The notes: a model not told the origin generated them from the letters alone. 64,000 bases of DNA from Flavobacterium azooxidireducens (GCF_023195775.1 NZ_CP096205.1:1860001-1924000), one strand, 5' to 3'; counted from the first letter of the stretch, positions 25,261-35,012 are shown. A program made the numbers and translations.

Positions 25261-25292
25261 AAAAGAGCTTCCTAATTGAAGCTCTTTTTTTA
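25261..25292. terminator. Bidirectional terminator
   Basis: AAAAGAGCTTC (25261-25271) pairs with GAAGCTCTTTT (25278-25288). T-rich on the right and A-rich on the left, it can serve both the gene at 24887 and the convergent lipoprotein gene. Confidence 0.8.
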
Positions 25293-25859
25293 TTGTATTT
25301 TCTTTTTAGTACGATTTAATTCTTTAAAGGATGAAATGATTTTTGCCATTGCTGCGGAATGATCTTCTTTTCGCTTTAGTTCTGTCCAATTGACAATTTG
25401 GTAATATTTTTCTAATCCTTTTATAAATCCAAATTGATAATAGACGTCAATTCCATCCACTGTTCCGCTTACGTTCATGAGTTTTGCGTCCATTCCGTTG
25501 ATTTTGGTGTCTTCAAAGTTGGAGAATTTCCCATTTTTAATTGTAACGGATAAATTATCTTTTAATAAGTTAGAATATCCGGTTAAATTGGGTTTATAAC
25601 TTTCTGCTAAATACTCATCTTGAGTCACTAAATCATTAAAATCGGAAATCGGTTCATCAATAACTATCGTGTAAAATTCGCTAAAGAGATTTTGATATTG
25701 CAACGAAGCATCTTCATGCAAATTATCTGCTTTGGAAAGTGTTTTGGGTAACTCTATTTCGTATTGTCCTTTAATTTTGATGGATTGAATTTCTTCATTG
25801 GTACAACTTACGATCAAAAAGGAAATTAAAAGATAGCAACTGATTTTGATTGTTTTCAT
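25290..25859 (-). CDS. Lipoprotein of unknown function
   Basis: 189 residues. The N-terminus MKTIKISCYLLISFLIVSCT has the lipobox IVSC. The mature part contains GMDAKLMNVSGTVDGIDVYYQFGFI, a pattern seen in PsbP/MOG1-like lipoproteins, but the match is loose. It follows the RND efflux genes on the same strand after a terminator, so it is probably a separate unit. Confidence 0.65.
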   Translation of the reverse strand: MKTIKISCYLLISFLIVSCTNEEIQSIKIKGQYEIELPKTLSKADNLHEDASLQYQNLFSEFYTIVIDEPISDFNDLVTQDEYLAESYKPNLTGYSNLLKDNLSVTIKNGKFSNFEDTKINGMDAKLMNVSGTVDGIDVYYQFGFIKGLEKYYQIVNWTELKRKEDHSAAMAKIISSFKELNRTKKKIQ

Positions 25860-25881
25860 GTGAAAATATTTTGTGCAAGAT

Positions 25882-25909
25882 AAAAAAAAACCACGCTTTC
25901 ACGTGGTTT
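25882..25909 (-). terminator. Terminator of the RND efflux operon
   Basis: On the minus strand AAACCACG pairs with CGTGGTTT around 25909-25889, followed by a T run. It lies just past the permease stop codon. Confidence 0.8.
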
Positions 25910-25915
25910 AATTGG

Positions 25916-28900
25916 TTAATTTGTTTCGGTATTTAAATCTAGTTTTTTCTTCTTTTTCTTTTTTACTTTAATTTTTCCTTTGTGAAGCAAAAAGAACATC
26001 ACCGGAACAATTACTAAAGTAAGGAAAGTGGCAAAAATTAATCCATAGATAACGGTTTTGGCTAATGGTCCCCAGAAAATTACGTTGTCTCCACCTATAT
26101 AAATGTTTGGGTTGTAATTAATGAATAGCCCAAAAAAGTCAACGTTCAATCCCATTGCTAGCGGAACTAACCCTAAAACGGTGGTAATTGCGGTTAACAA
26201 AACCGGTCTTAAACGAGAACGTCCACCTTCAACAATTACATCTAAATATTCTTGTTTGTTTAATAAGCCGTCTTCATCTAATCCTTTTTCGTTCAATTTT
26301 CTGTCAATAAGCAATTGAGTGTAGTCAATTAGAACAATGGCATTGTTTACAACAATTCCGGCCAACGAAATAATTCCCATCATCGTCATAATGATGACAA
26401 AATCGTTTTTGAAAATAACCATTCCGAAAAATACCCCTGCAAAACTGAGTAGAACCGAAACCATAATGATGATTGGTTTGGATACCGAATTAAACTGAGC
26501 TACTAAGATTAAAATAATTCCGCCTAACGCAATTAATAAAGCATTTACCAAGAAACTCATGTTTTTTGCTTGCTCTTCTTGTTCTCCTGTAAATGAAAAG
26601 TTAATGTCTTCACCTGTTTTGTAATCTTCTAATTCTTTTTTAATTTTTTCTACAATTTCATTGCCATTATAGCCGGTTACAACATTAGAATAAACAGTAA
26701 TGACACGTTTTAAATTCTTTCTTTTTATGGTGTTAAAAGTGGTAGAATTCTCGTTAGAAGTAATGGAAGAAATCGGAACTTGTACCAATTTTCCGGAAGC
26801 TTGATCTCTAAACGTTATCGGTTGGTTGTAAATGATGTTATTGTCATTTCGTTGAGCTTCGGGTAAACGAACATTGATTTCAAAATCGTCTTTTCCATCT
26901 TTGTAAGTTGAAATTTTTTCGCCAAAAATCGCTCTTCGCAACGTTTGACCCACTTGACCGGAAGTGATTCCGAGTTGACCAGCTTTATCTAAATCTACTT
27001 TTATATCAACACCTGGTTTTTCTTTGTTTACATCAATTTTGAGTTCTTCAATTCCGCCAATGTTTTTTCCGTCGATAAAACTTTTCATTTTTTTGGCTTC
27101 CATCAACATTGCATCATAATCTTCACCCGAAATTTCGATGTTTACAGGATATCCGGCTGGCGGACCGTTTTGCTCTTTTTCTACAATTACCGAAACACCG
27201 GCATAGCCTTGCACAGCCGAACGGATTTCTTCCATCACATCCAAACTATTTAGCCCTTTACGGTATTTGAATTCCCGCATGGTTAAAGTTACTTTTCCTC
27301 GGTTTGGCATATCGTTTTGAGCACCACCTTCGGTTTGCGGATTTCCAGCACCTTGACCAACTTGACCAATGGCACTTTCTACCATATAATTATCGCCGTC
27401 TTCTACATATTTATTGGCAATGGCGTATACTTTTTTCTCAATTTCTTTTGTAAATTCATTGGTTTTTTTGATGTCCGTTCCTTCAGGAAATTCAATATAA
27501 ACCATAATTTGATTCGGCTGATTTTCCGGAAAGAACAACACATTTGGTTGAGCAATTCCGACGGCAATGAATGATAAAATCAATAAACCAAATGTGCCAA
27601 ACAAGAAAGACCAAGGTTTTCTTCCGCCTAATGCAAATTGTAAAAAGTTACGGTATTTATTTTCGAGCCAAACTAAGATAATTCGTTGAAAATAATCTTG
27701 TGCTCCCACCAGAAAATATTTGTAAACCCATAACATGATGGCAAAGAAAAGCATCAGGTTTCCTAAACCTTTTAATCCGCCAGAACTTGATATAAAACCA
27801 AGAATTAACATTACTAATCCAATTCCGCCCACTAATCCGCTTAATTTGATGAGTGATTTTTTACTCATTTCTTCTTCTTTTATTTTCATAAAATCGGATG
27901 TTAGCATCGCATTAATTACTAACGCCACAAACAACGAGGAGAATAATACAACGGACAATGTCATTGGAAAATAAATCATGAATTTACCCATGGTTCCGGG
28001 CCATAATCCTAACGGGAAAAAGGCAGCTAAGGTAGTTGCAGTAGATGCGATAATTGGCCAAGCAATTTCACCAATACCTTCAATAGCAGCTTGCTTTCTG
28101 GATTTTCCTTCGCTCATTAAGGTGTAAACATTTTCTACCACCACGATTCCGTTGTCCACTAACATTCCGAGTCCCATTACCAATCCGAAAAGTACCATCG
28201 TATTTAATGTAATTCCGAAGGATGCCAGAATCATATACGACATAAACATTGATAGCGGAATAGCAAAACCAACAAATAATGCATTTCTAAATCCTAAGAA
28301 AAACATCAAAACACCAATTACAAGAATTACCCCAAAAATGATGTTATTTACCAAATCATCCACTTGAGCAATGGTTCTTTCTGATTGATCGTTTGCATAC
28401 GTAATGGTTAAACCTTCAGGGAAATAATTTTCTTTGGCTTTGTCGATAATGGCTTTTAGACCATCCACGGCTTCCACCATGTTTTTACCACTTCGTTTTT
28501 TGATATCAAGCATCACAACCGGTTTACCGTAATCTCTGGCATAAGTGGTGCGTTCTTTTTCTTTAAAAGTAATTGTGGCGATATCTTTTAAATAAACATT
28601 TCCATCTTGTTTTTTAACAATGATATTTTCTAAATCAGACGGTTTTTTGATTTCACCGATTACGCGAATATTTTTCTTAATTCCGTTATTGGAAACTCCT
28701 CCACCGGAAACGGTTTTGTTTTCAAATTTTACCGCATTAACGATGTCGTCAAAACTTACTTTTGCAGAGGCCATTTTGTACATATCCACCGCAATTTCAA
28801 CTTCTTTGTCTTCGGCACCACGAATGGCTGCTTCTTTAATTTGTGGAAGTCGTTCGATGCGTTCTTCTAAATATTCGGCATATTCTTTAAGTTTTTCAGA

Positions 28901-29386
28901 TGAAAAATCACCGGTAATGTTGATGTTCAAAATAGGAACCTCTTCGGCAATATTCAAATCGAAAACGTTTGGTTCTACTTTTCCACCGCCGTCAATGGTT
29001 GGCCATTCGGTGTCGGATTTTACACGATCAACCTTATCTTTTACTTTTTGTTTGGCATCTTCAACGGAAATATCTTCGTCAAATTCAACCAAAATCATCG
29101 AATAATCTTCTAACGTATTGGATGTAATTTTCGTTACACCCGAAATGTTGTTGAATTCTTCTTCCAAAGGTTTGGTTATCAGTTTTTCAACATCTTCAGC
29201 CGAATTTCCGGGGTTAATCGAACTAATATAGATTTTAGTTTCAATAATTTCAGGAAAACTCTCTCTCGGCATCGAATAATACGACATCAATCCACCAATC
29301 AACAGAATGGCTGTGATGACATAAACCGTCATTTTATTGTTAATTGCCCACGTTGAAATGGCAAATTCTTTATTAATTTTACTCAT
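25916..29386 (-). CDS. RND efflux permease (HAE1/AcrB-like)
   Basis: 1156 residues, somewhat longer than AcrB (about 1050). It has the duplicated RND layout: an N-terminal membrane helix, a large periplasmic porter domain (about 40-330), helices 2-7 with GLGMLVDNGIVVVENV, a second periplasmic domain and helices 8-12 with GIVVNNAIVLIDY. Extra length comes from a loop and helix insert after helix 6 and a basic Lys-rich tail. It exports drugs or other toxic compounds using the proton gradient, with the adaptor and TolC-like genes just upstream in the same operon. Confidence 0.93.
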   Translation of the reverse strand: MSKINKEFAISTWAINNKMTVYVITAILLIGGLMSYYSMPRESFPEIIETKIYISSINPGNSAEDVEKLITKPLEEEFNNISGVTKITSNTLEDYSMILVEFDEDISVEDAKQKVKDKVDRVKSDTEWPTIDGGGKVEPNVFDLNIAEEVPILNINITGDFSSEKLKEYAEYLEERIERLPQIKEAAIRGAEDKEVEIAVDMYKMASAKVSFDDIVNAVKFENKTVSGGGVSNNGIKKNIRVIGEIKKPSDLENIIVKKQDGNVYLKDIATITFKEKERTTYARDYGKPVVMLDIKKRSGKNMVEAVDGLKAIIDKAKENYFPEGLTITYANDQSERTIAQVDDLVNNIIFGVILVIGVLMFFLGFRNALFVGFAIPLSMFMSYMILASFGITLNTMVLFGLVMGLGMLVDNGIVVVENVYTLMSEGKSRKQAAIEGIGEIAWPIIASTATTLAAFFPLGLWPGTMGKFMIYFPMTLSVVLFSSLFVALVINAMLTSDFMKIKEEEMSKKSLIKLSGLVGGIGLVMLILGFISSSGGLKGLGNLMLFFAIMLWVYKYFLVGAQDYFQRIILVWLENKYRNFLQFALGGRKPWSFLFGTFGLLILSFIAVGIAQPNVLFFPENQPNQIMVYIEFPEGTDIKKTNEFTKEIEKKVYAIANKYVEDGDNYMVESAIGQVGQGAGNPQTEGGAQNDMPNRGKVTLTMREFKYRKGLNSLDVMEEIRSAVQGYAGVSVIVEKEQNGPPAGYPVNIEISGEDYDAMLMEAKKMKSFIDGKNIGGIEELKIDVNKEKPGVDIKVDLDKAGQLGITSGQVGQTLRRAIFGEKISTYKDGKDDFEINVRLPEAQRNDNNIIYNQPITFRDQASGKLVQVPISSITSNENSTTFNTIKRKNLKRVITVYSNVVTGYNGNEIVEKIKKELEDYKTGEDINFSFTGEQEEQAKNMSFLVNALLIALGGIILILVAQFNSVSKPIIIMVSVLLSFAGVFFGMVIFKNDFVIIMTMMGIISLAGIVVNNAIVLIDYTQLLIDRKLNEKGLDEDGLLNKQEYLDVIVEGGRSRLRPVLLTAITTVLGLVPLAMGLNVDFFGLFINYNPNIYIGGDNVIFWGPLAKTVIYGLIFATFLTLVIVPVMFFLLHKGKIKVKKKKKKKLDLNTETN

Positions 29387-29410
29387 CAGAGGTTTGTTTT
29401 ATGAGTTTAT

Positions 29411-30577
29411 TTATTTTATAACTTCAACAGTGATGCCGTCTTTCAATGATTTTGCACCATCAGTAACCACCATTTCTCCGGGTTCTAAACCTGATTTGAT
29501 TTCAACAAAAGCTCCGGTTGTGTAGCCTAATTCTACTGTTTTTTGAACTGCTTTTGCATTGTTTTTGCTGTCAACATTCGCCACAGTATAAACAATTTTC
29601 TTTCCTTCGGCATTTTCCTGAATGATGTTTTCAGGAAGTAATAACGCTTTCGGGTTTTTATAATCTTCAATTTTCAACACCGCAACTTGGTTTGGTCTCA
29701 ATAAATTATCCGGATTTGGCAATGCGATTTCAATTCCGAACGTACGGTTATTTGGGTTGATGTAATTGCCCACTTGACGTACTTTTCCTTGGTATGTTTT
29801 TCCTAATGAATTCAAATACACTTCTACTACAGCACCTACTTTTAATTGGCTAATGTAATTTTCCGGCACATTTGCGGTAACATACATATTACTTAAATTC
29901 ACGATTCTAAACAATTCCATTCCGGGAGAAACCACTTTTCCTTTTTCGGTAATCACTTCATCAATTGTTCCGGAAAAAGGAGCAACAACATTAGTTTTGT
30001 TTAATTGTGATTTAATTTGAGCTACTGCTTTTTGCTGACTTTCCAACGACGTTTTGGCTTGTAAAAACTGAATTTCTGAACCAATTTTTTGATCCCAAAG
30101 ATTTTTTTGTCTTTCAAAAGTAGTTTTTGCTAAAGCTAATTGTGTTTCTGCTTGAGCCAATTGAGAACCCATTCCGCCATCATCAATTCTGCCCAAAATT
30201 TGTCCTTTTGAAACTTTTTGACCTGCTTTCACATAAACTTGCGTTAGAATTCCTGAATATTCAGGACTGATTACAATGTTTTCTTTTGTATCAACATTCC
30301 CTTGAATTTCGATGTAATGTGTGAACAAAGAATCTTTTAAAGTAACTGTTTTTACTAACGGATTTTTTTTGTTCGGATCTAATTCGGCGATAGCTTTGTC
30401 TAATTTTGCTAAATCGGCCACAAGTTTTTCATATTCTTTATGAACGATTTCGCGGGATGATTTGATTTGATTTAAATCTTTCGATTTAACAACATCATCC
30501 ACATTTACATCACTTTTTTTGCCTGAACAAGCCGAAAGTAAAAGTGAAAATGTAACTAAGTATAGAATTTTTTTCAT
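29411..30577 (-). CDS. RND efflux periplasmic adaptor lipoprotein
   Basis: 388 residues. The lipobox LLSAC within the first 17 residues anchors the protein. The membrane-fusion layout is complete: a helical N-terminal hairpin, a lipoyl-like half (VYVKAGQKVSKGQILGRIDD), an alpha-hairpin (about 140-190), the second lipoyl half (NVVAPFSGTIDEV) and a beta-barrel. It joins the inner-membrane permease to the TolC-like channel. Gaps to its neighbours are 24 and 26 bp, in one operon. Confidence 0.93.
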   Translation of the reverse strand: MKKILYLVTFSLLLSACSGKKSDVNVDDVVKSKDLNQIKSSREIVHKEYEKLVADLAKLDKAIAELDPNKKNPLVKTVTLKDSLFTHYIEIQGNVDTKENIVISPEYSGILTQVYVKAGQKVSKGQILGRIDDGGMGSQLAQAETQLALAKTTFERQKNLWDQKIGSEIQFLQAKTSLESQQKAVAQIKSQLNKTNVVAPFSGTIDEVITEKGKVVSPGMELFRIVNLSNMYVTANVPENYISQLKVGAVVEVYLNSLGKTYQGKVRQVGNYINPNNRTFGIEIALPNPDNLLRPNQVAVLKIEDYKNPKALLLPENIIQENAEGKKIVYTVANVDSKNNAKAVQKTVELGYTTGAFVEIKSGLEPGEMVVTDGAKSLKDGITVEVIK

Positions 30578-30603
30578 AATATATTGATTGAATTTTGATT
30601 GAT

Positions 30604-31950
30604 TTAATTTGTTTTTCCTATTGCTTTTTCTAAAGCTGCTTTTCTACTGATAACATCCACCATCGACTGTAAATAGCTTTGTTGAGCAGAATATAATTGA
30701 CGTTGAGCGTCTGTAAACTCAAAACTGGTTGAAAGACCTTCGGTAAATTTTACTTGTTGTTTTTTCTCGATACGTTCGGCTAGTGATAAATTTTCTTTAG
30801 AACTGAAATATTGTTCCACACTGTATTCATAATCACTTTTGGCATTTTGGTATTGAAGTTTCAAACGTTGTTCGGTTTCTGTCAACTGAGTTTGTGCTTG
30901 TTCTAAAGCAATTTTAGTTTGTTGCACTTTTGCATTTTTTCCAAAACTGCTAAAAATTGGAACATTCAAACCAACACCTAAATTGGAATAGTTGAACCAT
31001 TTTTGATTGCTTGTGAAAAATTCAAATTGATTACCAAAAGCATTATAACCAAAATTCAAATTAGCGGAAAGAGATGGTAAAAACTTGCTTTTTTCCAATT
31101 TCATTTCCAATGTTCGTTGTTCTACAAAGTTGGTTGAAAGTGCATAATCGATACTGTTTTTTACTTCAAATGAAGAACCGGTTAAAGCCATATCTAAATT
31201 AGAATTTGTAAGGTTTTCTAATTTGTCTGTTAAAGAAAGTTCCTCTTCTAATTCAATTCCTAAATTGATTTTAAGCATATTATACGAAATGTCTTTTAAT
31301 CGTTTTGTATAATTTAAACTGCTATTAATGCTGGAAAGAGTAATTTTTAGTTGTTCCACATTCTCTTCTTCAATTAAACCGTTTTTAAACGTTTGTTCAG
31401 TGTCAAACAATGTTTTATCTAAGGTAGTTTTATTCTTTTCTAAAATAGCAATATTTTCTTCGGCTAATAATACATTTCCATAGGAATTGATAATCATTTC
31501 ACGTACTTCCAAATCGGTTTTCTTTTTGGAACTTTCATAATATTGCAAATAGGTTTTTGAAGCTTGAAGTGCCACAATATAGGAACCGTCAAAAATTAAT
31601 TGGCTTAGCGTTGTACGAGCTACCATAGAATGCTTGGTGCCAAAAGCAAGTGTTGTAACTTGGTTTGGATCGCCATCGGGATCAAATGCATTACCAGTTA
31701 AAGCTTGTGTTTGTAGTTTAAAATTATTTGCATAATCCAAACCGGCATTAATTTGTGGTAAACCTGATGCTGTGGTTTCCCATTTTTTCTTTTTGGCCGC
31801 TTCAATGTCTCGACCGGAATTAATGGCCGTGTAATTATATTGTAAAGCGTGATCAATCGCCTGTTGAAGCGAAAACGAGTAGCTTTTTTTTGTTTCTTGT
31901 GCCTGCATACCTAAACAAGCGAGCAAGAGGAAGAGTGATAATTTCTTCAT
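30604..31950 (-). CDS. TolC-family outer-membrane efflux protein
   Basis: 448 residues with a signal peptide (about 1-17, ending MQAQ). Two outer-membrane factor repeats follow, each with long amphipathic helices (for example LQQAIDHALQYNYTAI and LYSAQQSYLQSMVDVISRK). It forms the outer-membrane exit duct for the RND pump encoded next to it. It lies 16 bp after the TetR gene. Confidence 0.93.
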   Translation of the reverse strand: MKKLSLFLLLACLGMQAQETKKSYSFSLQQAIDHALQYNYTAINSGRDIEAAKKKKWETTASGLPQINAGLDYANNFKLQTQALTGNAFDPDGDPNQVTTLAFGTKHSMVARTTLSQLIFDGSYIVALQASKTYLQYYESSKKKTDLEVREMIINSYGNVLLAEENIAILEKNKTTLDKTLFDTEQTFKNGLIEEENVEQLKITLSSINSSLNYTKRLKDISYNMLKINLGIELEEELSLTDKLENLTNSNLDMALTGSSFEVKNSIDYALSTNFVEQRTLEMKLEKSKFLPSLSANLNFGYNAFGNQFEFFTSNQKWFNYSNLGVGLNVPIFSSFGKNAKVQQTKIALEQAQTQLTETEQRLKLQYQNAKSDYEYSVEQYFSSKENLSLAERIEKKQQVKFTEGLSTSFEFTDAQRQLYSAQQSYLQSMVDVISRKAALEKAIGKTN

Positions 31951-31966
31951 GTGTATTGATTGATGA

Positions 31967-32569
31967 TTAATTTGATTTGTTGGTTATTTTTTCTAAAACT
32001 TTTAATCCTTTTTCGGTAATAATTCCTCGTAAATGATATTCAAGATACATTTCTTCTAACTGAACTGCGTTAAACATAGTGTCCGGAAAAACCTCTTTAT
32101 CTTTGGTAGAATGAATTCCGGAATAATAAATTCGGCTTACAAAATCTAAATTCAAATCATTTCTATATAAACCTAGTTCTATTCCTTTTTTTAAATTTCG
32201 GATAACACAATCTTCCATTTTGTCAAATTGCTTATTACGCAAGCATTTGAATGTTTTTGGAAAATATTTTTGTAGTTGATAAATTGGTGAAGCTTTTTCA
32301 TCTTTGAGATTTTGCATCACAAAGTTTTTAATTTCAAAAATTTCTGTTATCGGATTTTTATCTTCAAGGCATATTTCATCAATTCCGCAGGAAATTGTAT
32401 CAAACATTTGCATTGTTACTGCTTCCACCAAATCATTTTTGTTGGCAAAATGTTGGTAAATCGTTTTTTTAGAAATTCCCATTTCATTTGCAATGTCATC
32501 CATTGTAACACTTTTAAAACCAAGTGTTAAATACATTTCCGTTGCTTTCTCAATAATTTGTTCTTGCAT
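31967..32569 (-). CDS. TetR-family repressor of the efflux operon
   Basis: 200 residues. The N-terminal helix-turn-helix (about 10-55) reads LGFKSVTMDDIANEMGISKK and TIYQHFANKNDL, the standard TetR pattern. The C-terminal half is a helical ligand-binding and dimer domain. It is the first gene of the efflux operon, so it probably represses itself together with the pump. An 8-bp inverted repeat that overlaps the promoter at 32622-32651 is the likely operator. Confidence 0.93.
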   Translation of the reverse strand: MQEQIIEKATEMYLTLGFKSVTMDDIANEMGISKKTIYQHFANKNDLVEAVTMQMFDTISCGIDEICLEDKNPITEIFEIKNFVMQNLKDEKASPIYQLQKYFPKTFKCLRNKQFDKMEDCVIRNLKKGIELGLYRNDLNLDFVSRIYYSGIHSTKDKEVFPDTMFNAVQLEEMYLEYHLRGIITEKGLKVLEKITNKSN

Positions 32570-32621
32570 TTTCTTTTCTTTATTTTAGACTATATCGAAA
32601 TTTGAAGTCTAAATTTAGGCA

Positions 32622-32651
32622 CAAAAGTAAGCCGGAAACTTTTAACACCAA
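32622..32651 (-). promoter_or_regulatory. Promoter of the tetR efflux operon
   Basis: On the minus strand TTG (32651-32649), exactly 19 bp, then TACTTTTG (32629-32622). This matches the Bacteroidota consensus TTG-N19-TAnnTTTG perfectly and lies about 53 bp before the tetR start. Confidence 0.75.
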
Positions 32652-32662
32652 AATAGTTTCCG
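32633..32662. promoter_or_regulatory. Likely TetR operator (inverted repeat)
   Basis: CGGAAACT (32633-32640) and AGTTTCCG (32655-32662) form a perfect 8-bp inverted repeat separated by 14 bp. It covers the -33 element and most of the spacer of the efflux-operon promoter, where a bound repressor would block RNA polymerase. Confidence 0.65.
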
Positions 32663-32771
32663 AAGTATTTACATTTATTTAACATTTGTTTTGAATTGAA
32701 TCGATTGATATATTTCTGGTTTCGGGTTTTTTTGATTTTATTTGTATTCCAAAATAAAAAAGCTTCTCCAA

Positions 32772-33746
32772 ATGCATTCAATAGCAGCCTATCAGGAACA
32801 ATTTTTAAACTATTTAGAAAGTCAAAAAATTCTGAAAGAACCCATTAATCTTTACCAACCAATCACCTATATTTTAGGTTTAGGAGGAAAAAGAATGCGT
32901 CCGATTTTAACATTAATGGCTACTGAAGTGTTTGATGTTGATTACAAAAAGGCTCTTCCTGCTGCTACTGCTGTTGAAGTTTTTCATAATTTTTCATTAG
33001 TTCATGATGATATTATGGATGATGCTCCACTACGAAGAGGAAAAGAAACCGTCCACGAAAAATGGAATTTAAACACCGGAATTTTATCAGGAGATGCAAT
33101 GTTGATTTTAGCCTATCAATATTTTGAAAGTTATGAACCAACAATTTTTAGAGCTTTAGCCAAATTATTCAGCAAAACTGCTTTGGAAGTTTGCGAAGGT
33201 CAGCAATACGATGTTGATTTTGAAACCAGAGACGATGTTTCCATTCCCGAATATTTAAAAATGATTGAATTTAAAACTGCTGTTTTGGTTGGAGCCGCAA
33301 TGAAAATGGGAGCCATTATCGCCGAAACATCAGAAGAAAATGCCAATTTAATTTATGATTTCGGCTTGAATTTAGGCATCGCCTTTCAATTGCAAGATGA
33401 TTATTTAGATTGTTTTGGAAATCCGGAGACTTTTGGTAAACAAGTGGGTGGTGATATTATCGAAAACAAAAAAACGTATCTTTACTTAAAAGCAATGGAA
33501 TTTGCCAAAGCAGAGGAACGAGAGCAATTGTTGCATTTATATTCAATTCAACCGAATGATAATACGGAAAAAATTGAATCAGTGAAAGAATTTTTTAATC
33601 AAACCGGAGCATCAAAAGCAACTCAAAAAGCAATAGAAGAGTACACGATGAAAGCCTTTGAAACCTTAACCAAAATGCAAATTGGCGAAGAAAAGAAAAT
33701 GGTATTGAGAGCTTTTGGCGAGAAGTTGATGAAGAGGGAGGTTTAA
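32772..33746 (+). CDS. Polyprenyl diphosphate synthase
   Basis: 324 residues from ATG 32772; the frame is open ten codons upstream. It carries the first Asp-rich motif LVHDDIMDDAPLRRG and the second QLQDDYLDCFG, both needed for Mg-diphosphate binding, plus GGKRMRP near the N-terminus. It elongates allylic diphosphates with isopentenyl diphosphate. Product length cannot be fixed by eye; a menaquinone side chain or farnesyl/octaprenyl chain is possible. Confidence 0.93.
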   Translation: MHSIAAYQEQFLNYLESQKILKEPINLYQPITYILGLGGKRMRPILTLMATEVFDVDYKKALPAATAVEVFHNFSLVHDDIMDDAPLRRGKETVHEKWNLNTGILSGDAMLILAYQYFESYEPTIFRALAKLFSKTALEVCEGQQYDVDFETRDDVSIPEYLKMIEFKTAVLVGAAMKMGAIIAETSEENANLIYDFGLNLGIAFQLQDDYLDCFGNPETFGKQVGGDIIENKKTYLYLKAMEFAKAEEREQLLHLYSIQPNDNTEKIESVKEFFNQTGASKATQKAIEEYTMKAFETLTKMQIGEEKKMVLRAFGEKLMKREV

Positions 33747-34014
33747 GTTGCGGGTTGCGGGTTTGAAAGTTGTGGGTTGCAGGTTCTTTGTCATTCCGCA
33801 AGATGACGAAGTCGAAATAGGACACGAGCGATAGCGAACTGGCGTAGCAATCTCCTGCGAAGCAGGTAGGGTTTAGTAACAGTAAGTAGTTGCTATAACA
33901 GAATAAGTATACAGAATAAAATCCATCCGAATCCATTTTCGCCTGCGAACAAAAAAAGTCAGCGTAAATCCATTTAATCCAACCAATCGGTGTTCCATTA
34001 AAATAAAAAATAAA
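33747..34014. repeat. Repeat-rich spacer
   Basis: The spacer starts with GTTGCGGGTT repeated with variation (33748-33784). A GTCATTCCGCAAGATGACG-type phrase with short palindromes follows (33790-33870). A degenerate copy of the CCATTTTCGC repeat lies at 33932-33949 inside an ATCC/CCATT-rich run like that at 19455-19532. No gene is seen. Confidence 0.5.
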
Positions 34015-34365
34015 ATGTATCCCATCCCAACATCAACCGACCATCTTCTAACCGAAGCAGAAAAAGAAAATCTTTACCTCAAACTCATTGAACAACTCAA
34101 CAAAGATTTCAATTTTGCAAACGAACCGGTTGATTTTCCGTTAAGCACTTCGCCAAACGAATTAAAAATCCAATTGCACGAAAAAGTTTATCGACTTATT
34201 CAATACAAATTTGCCGAATATTTAAATTTACTCTACATCATCGATGTTTCCGAAGAAGAAGTCAAAAAACTCAATGGAGATGACATTGCCGAATTGGCTG
34301 AACAAGTGGCGTTCTTAATTTTAAAAAGAGAATGGCAAAAGGTTTGGTTTAGAAATAAACTCTAA
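34015..34365 (+). CDS. Conserved cytoplasmic protein of unknown function
   Basis: 116 residues, acidic and helical, with no signal peptide and no motif I can name. The predicted C-terminus overlaps the 3' end of the convergent outer-membrane-protein gene by 17 bp. It starts after a repeat-rich spacer and is likely a single gene. The even codon use and the absence of stop codons over 116 codons support it being real. Confidence 0.6.
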   Translation: MYPIPTSTDHLLTEAEKENLYLKLIEQLNKDFNFANEPVDFPLSTSPNELKIQLHEKVYRLIQYKFAEYLNLLYIIDVSEEEVKKLNGDDIAELAEQVAFLILKREWQKVWFRNKL

Positions 34366-34894
34366 CAAACGGCATCCAAGCCTCAGAATACACATTTCTA
34401 TTGTCGTTGTGCAACACATTATAACGAAGACCAATTGTTACATTATTCGTTTGATAACCAGCACCTAAAAACAGACCGGTGTTCCAAAAATTATCTTTCA
34501 AAGAACCAAAATTGTCTTTATAAGTCGTGTTCACTCGAAGTTGTTCCAATTCAGCAGATAATTGAATTTCCGGAATCGGATTTCCCAACACAATCATACT
34601 CGCACCATAAATATACGATTCAAAAAAGTTCTTTTGCTTTACATAACTTCCTTGCACTCCAAAGCCAAGACTAATGTATTGGTTAAAATCATAAATCGCT
34701 CCGGGAGCCAGAGTAATATCAGTATAGTTGTTTCCAATAGCCAAACCTATTCCACCTCCAAAACGAACTTTTGACCAAAATTCACTTTTTTGGTTTTGAG
34801 AAAGACTATTATTTTCTTGACAAAAAGCATTTTCCGAATAAAAAAATGCAGACAAAAAGAAACTAAAAATTGTAAGTTTTACAGCATATTTCAT
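34349..34894 (-). CDS. Probable outer-membrane beta-barrel protein
   Basis: 181 residues. The signal peptide (about 1-25, ending NAFCQ) is followed by alternating beta strands: FGGGIGLAIGNNYTDITLAPG, ISLGFGVQGSYVKQK and VTIGLRYNVLH. The last residue is Phe (FVRVYF), typical of outer-membrane barrels. It sits divergently next to sucA, which has led similar genes to be misnamed after that enzyme in some annotations; nothing in the sequence suggests decarboxylase activity. Confidence 0.75.
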   Translation of the reverse strand: MKYAVKLTIFSFFLSAFFYSENAFCQENNSLSQNQKSEFWSKVRFGGGIGLAIGNNYTDITLAPGAIYDFNQYISLGFGVQGSYVKQKNFFESYIYGASMIVLGNPIPEIQLSAELEQLRVNTTYKDNFGSLKDNFWNTGLFLGAGYQTNNVTIGLRYNVLHNDNRNVYSEAWMPFVRVYF

Positions 34895-34964
34895 CTCTAT
34901 ATCATTTTAGCAATTAAAAACATAAAAGTATGTAAAAATAGATAAAAGATTATTGCAAATATTG

Positions 34965-34972
34965 TACTTTTG
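34965..34972 (+). promoter_or_regulatory. -7 box of the sucA promoter
   Basis: TACTTTTG matches TAnnTTTG and lies 40 bp before ATG 35013. No TTG is present at the standard distance, so only half of the promoter is recognised. Confidence 0.45.
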
Positions 34973-35012
34973 CAAAACTATTTTTAACAAATAAGGTTTA
35001 TTACTACTAATT

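Noticed and set aside
28620..29105. 161-codon plus-strand ORF inside the RND permease gene
   Set aside because: Antisense to a full-length, motif-bearing permease; Ser/Phe-rich shadow composition.
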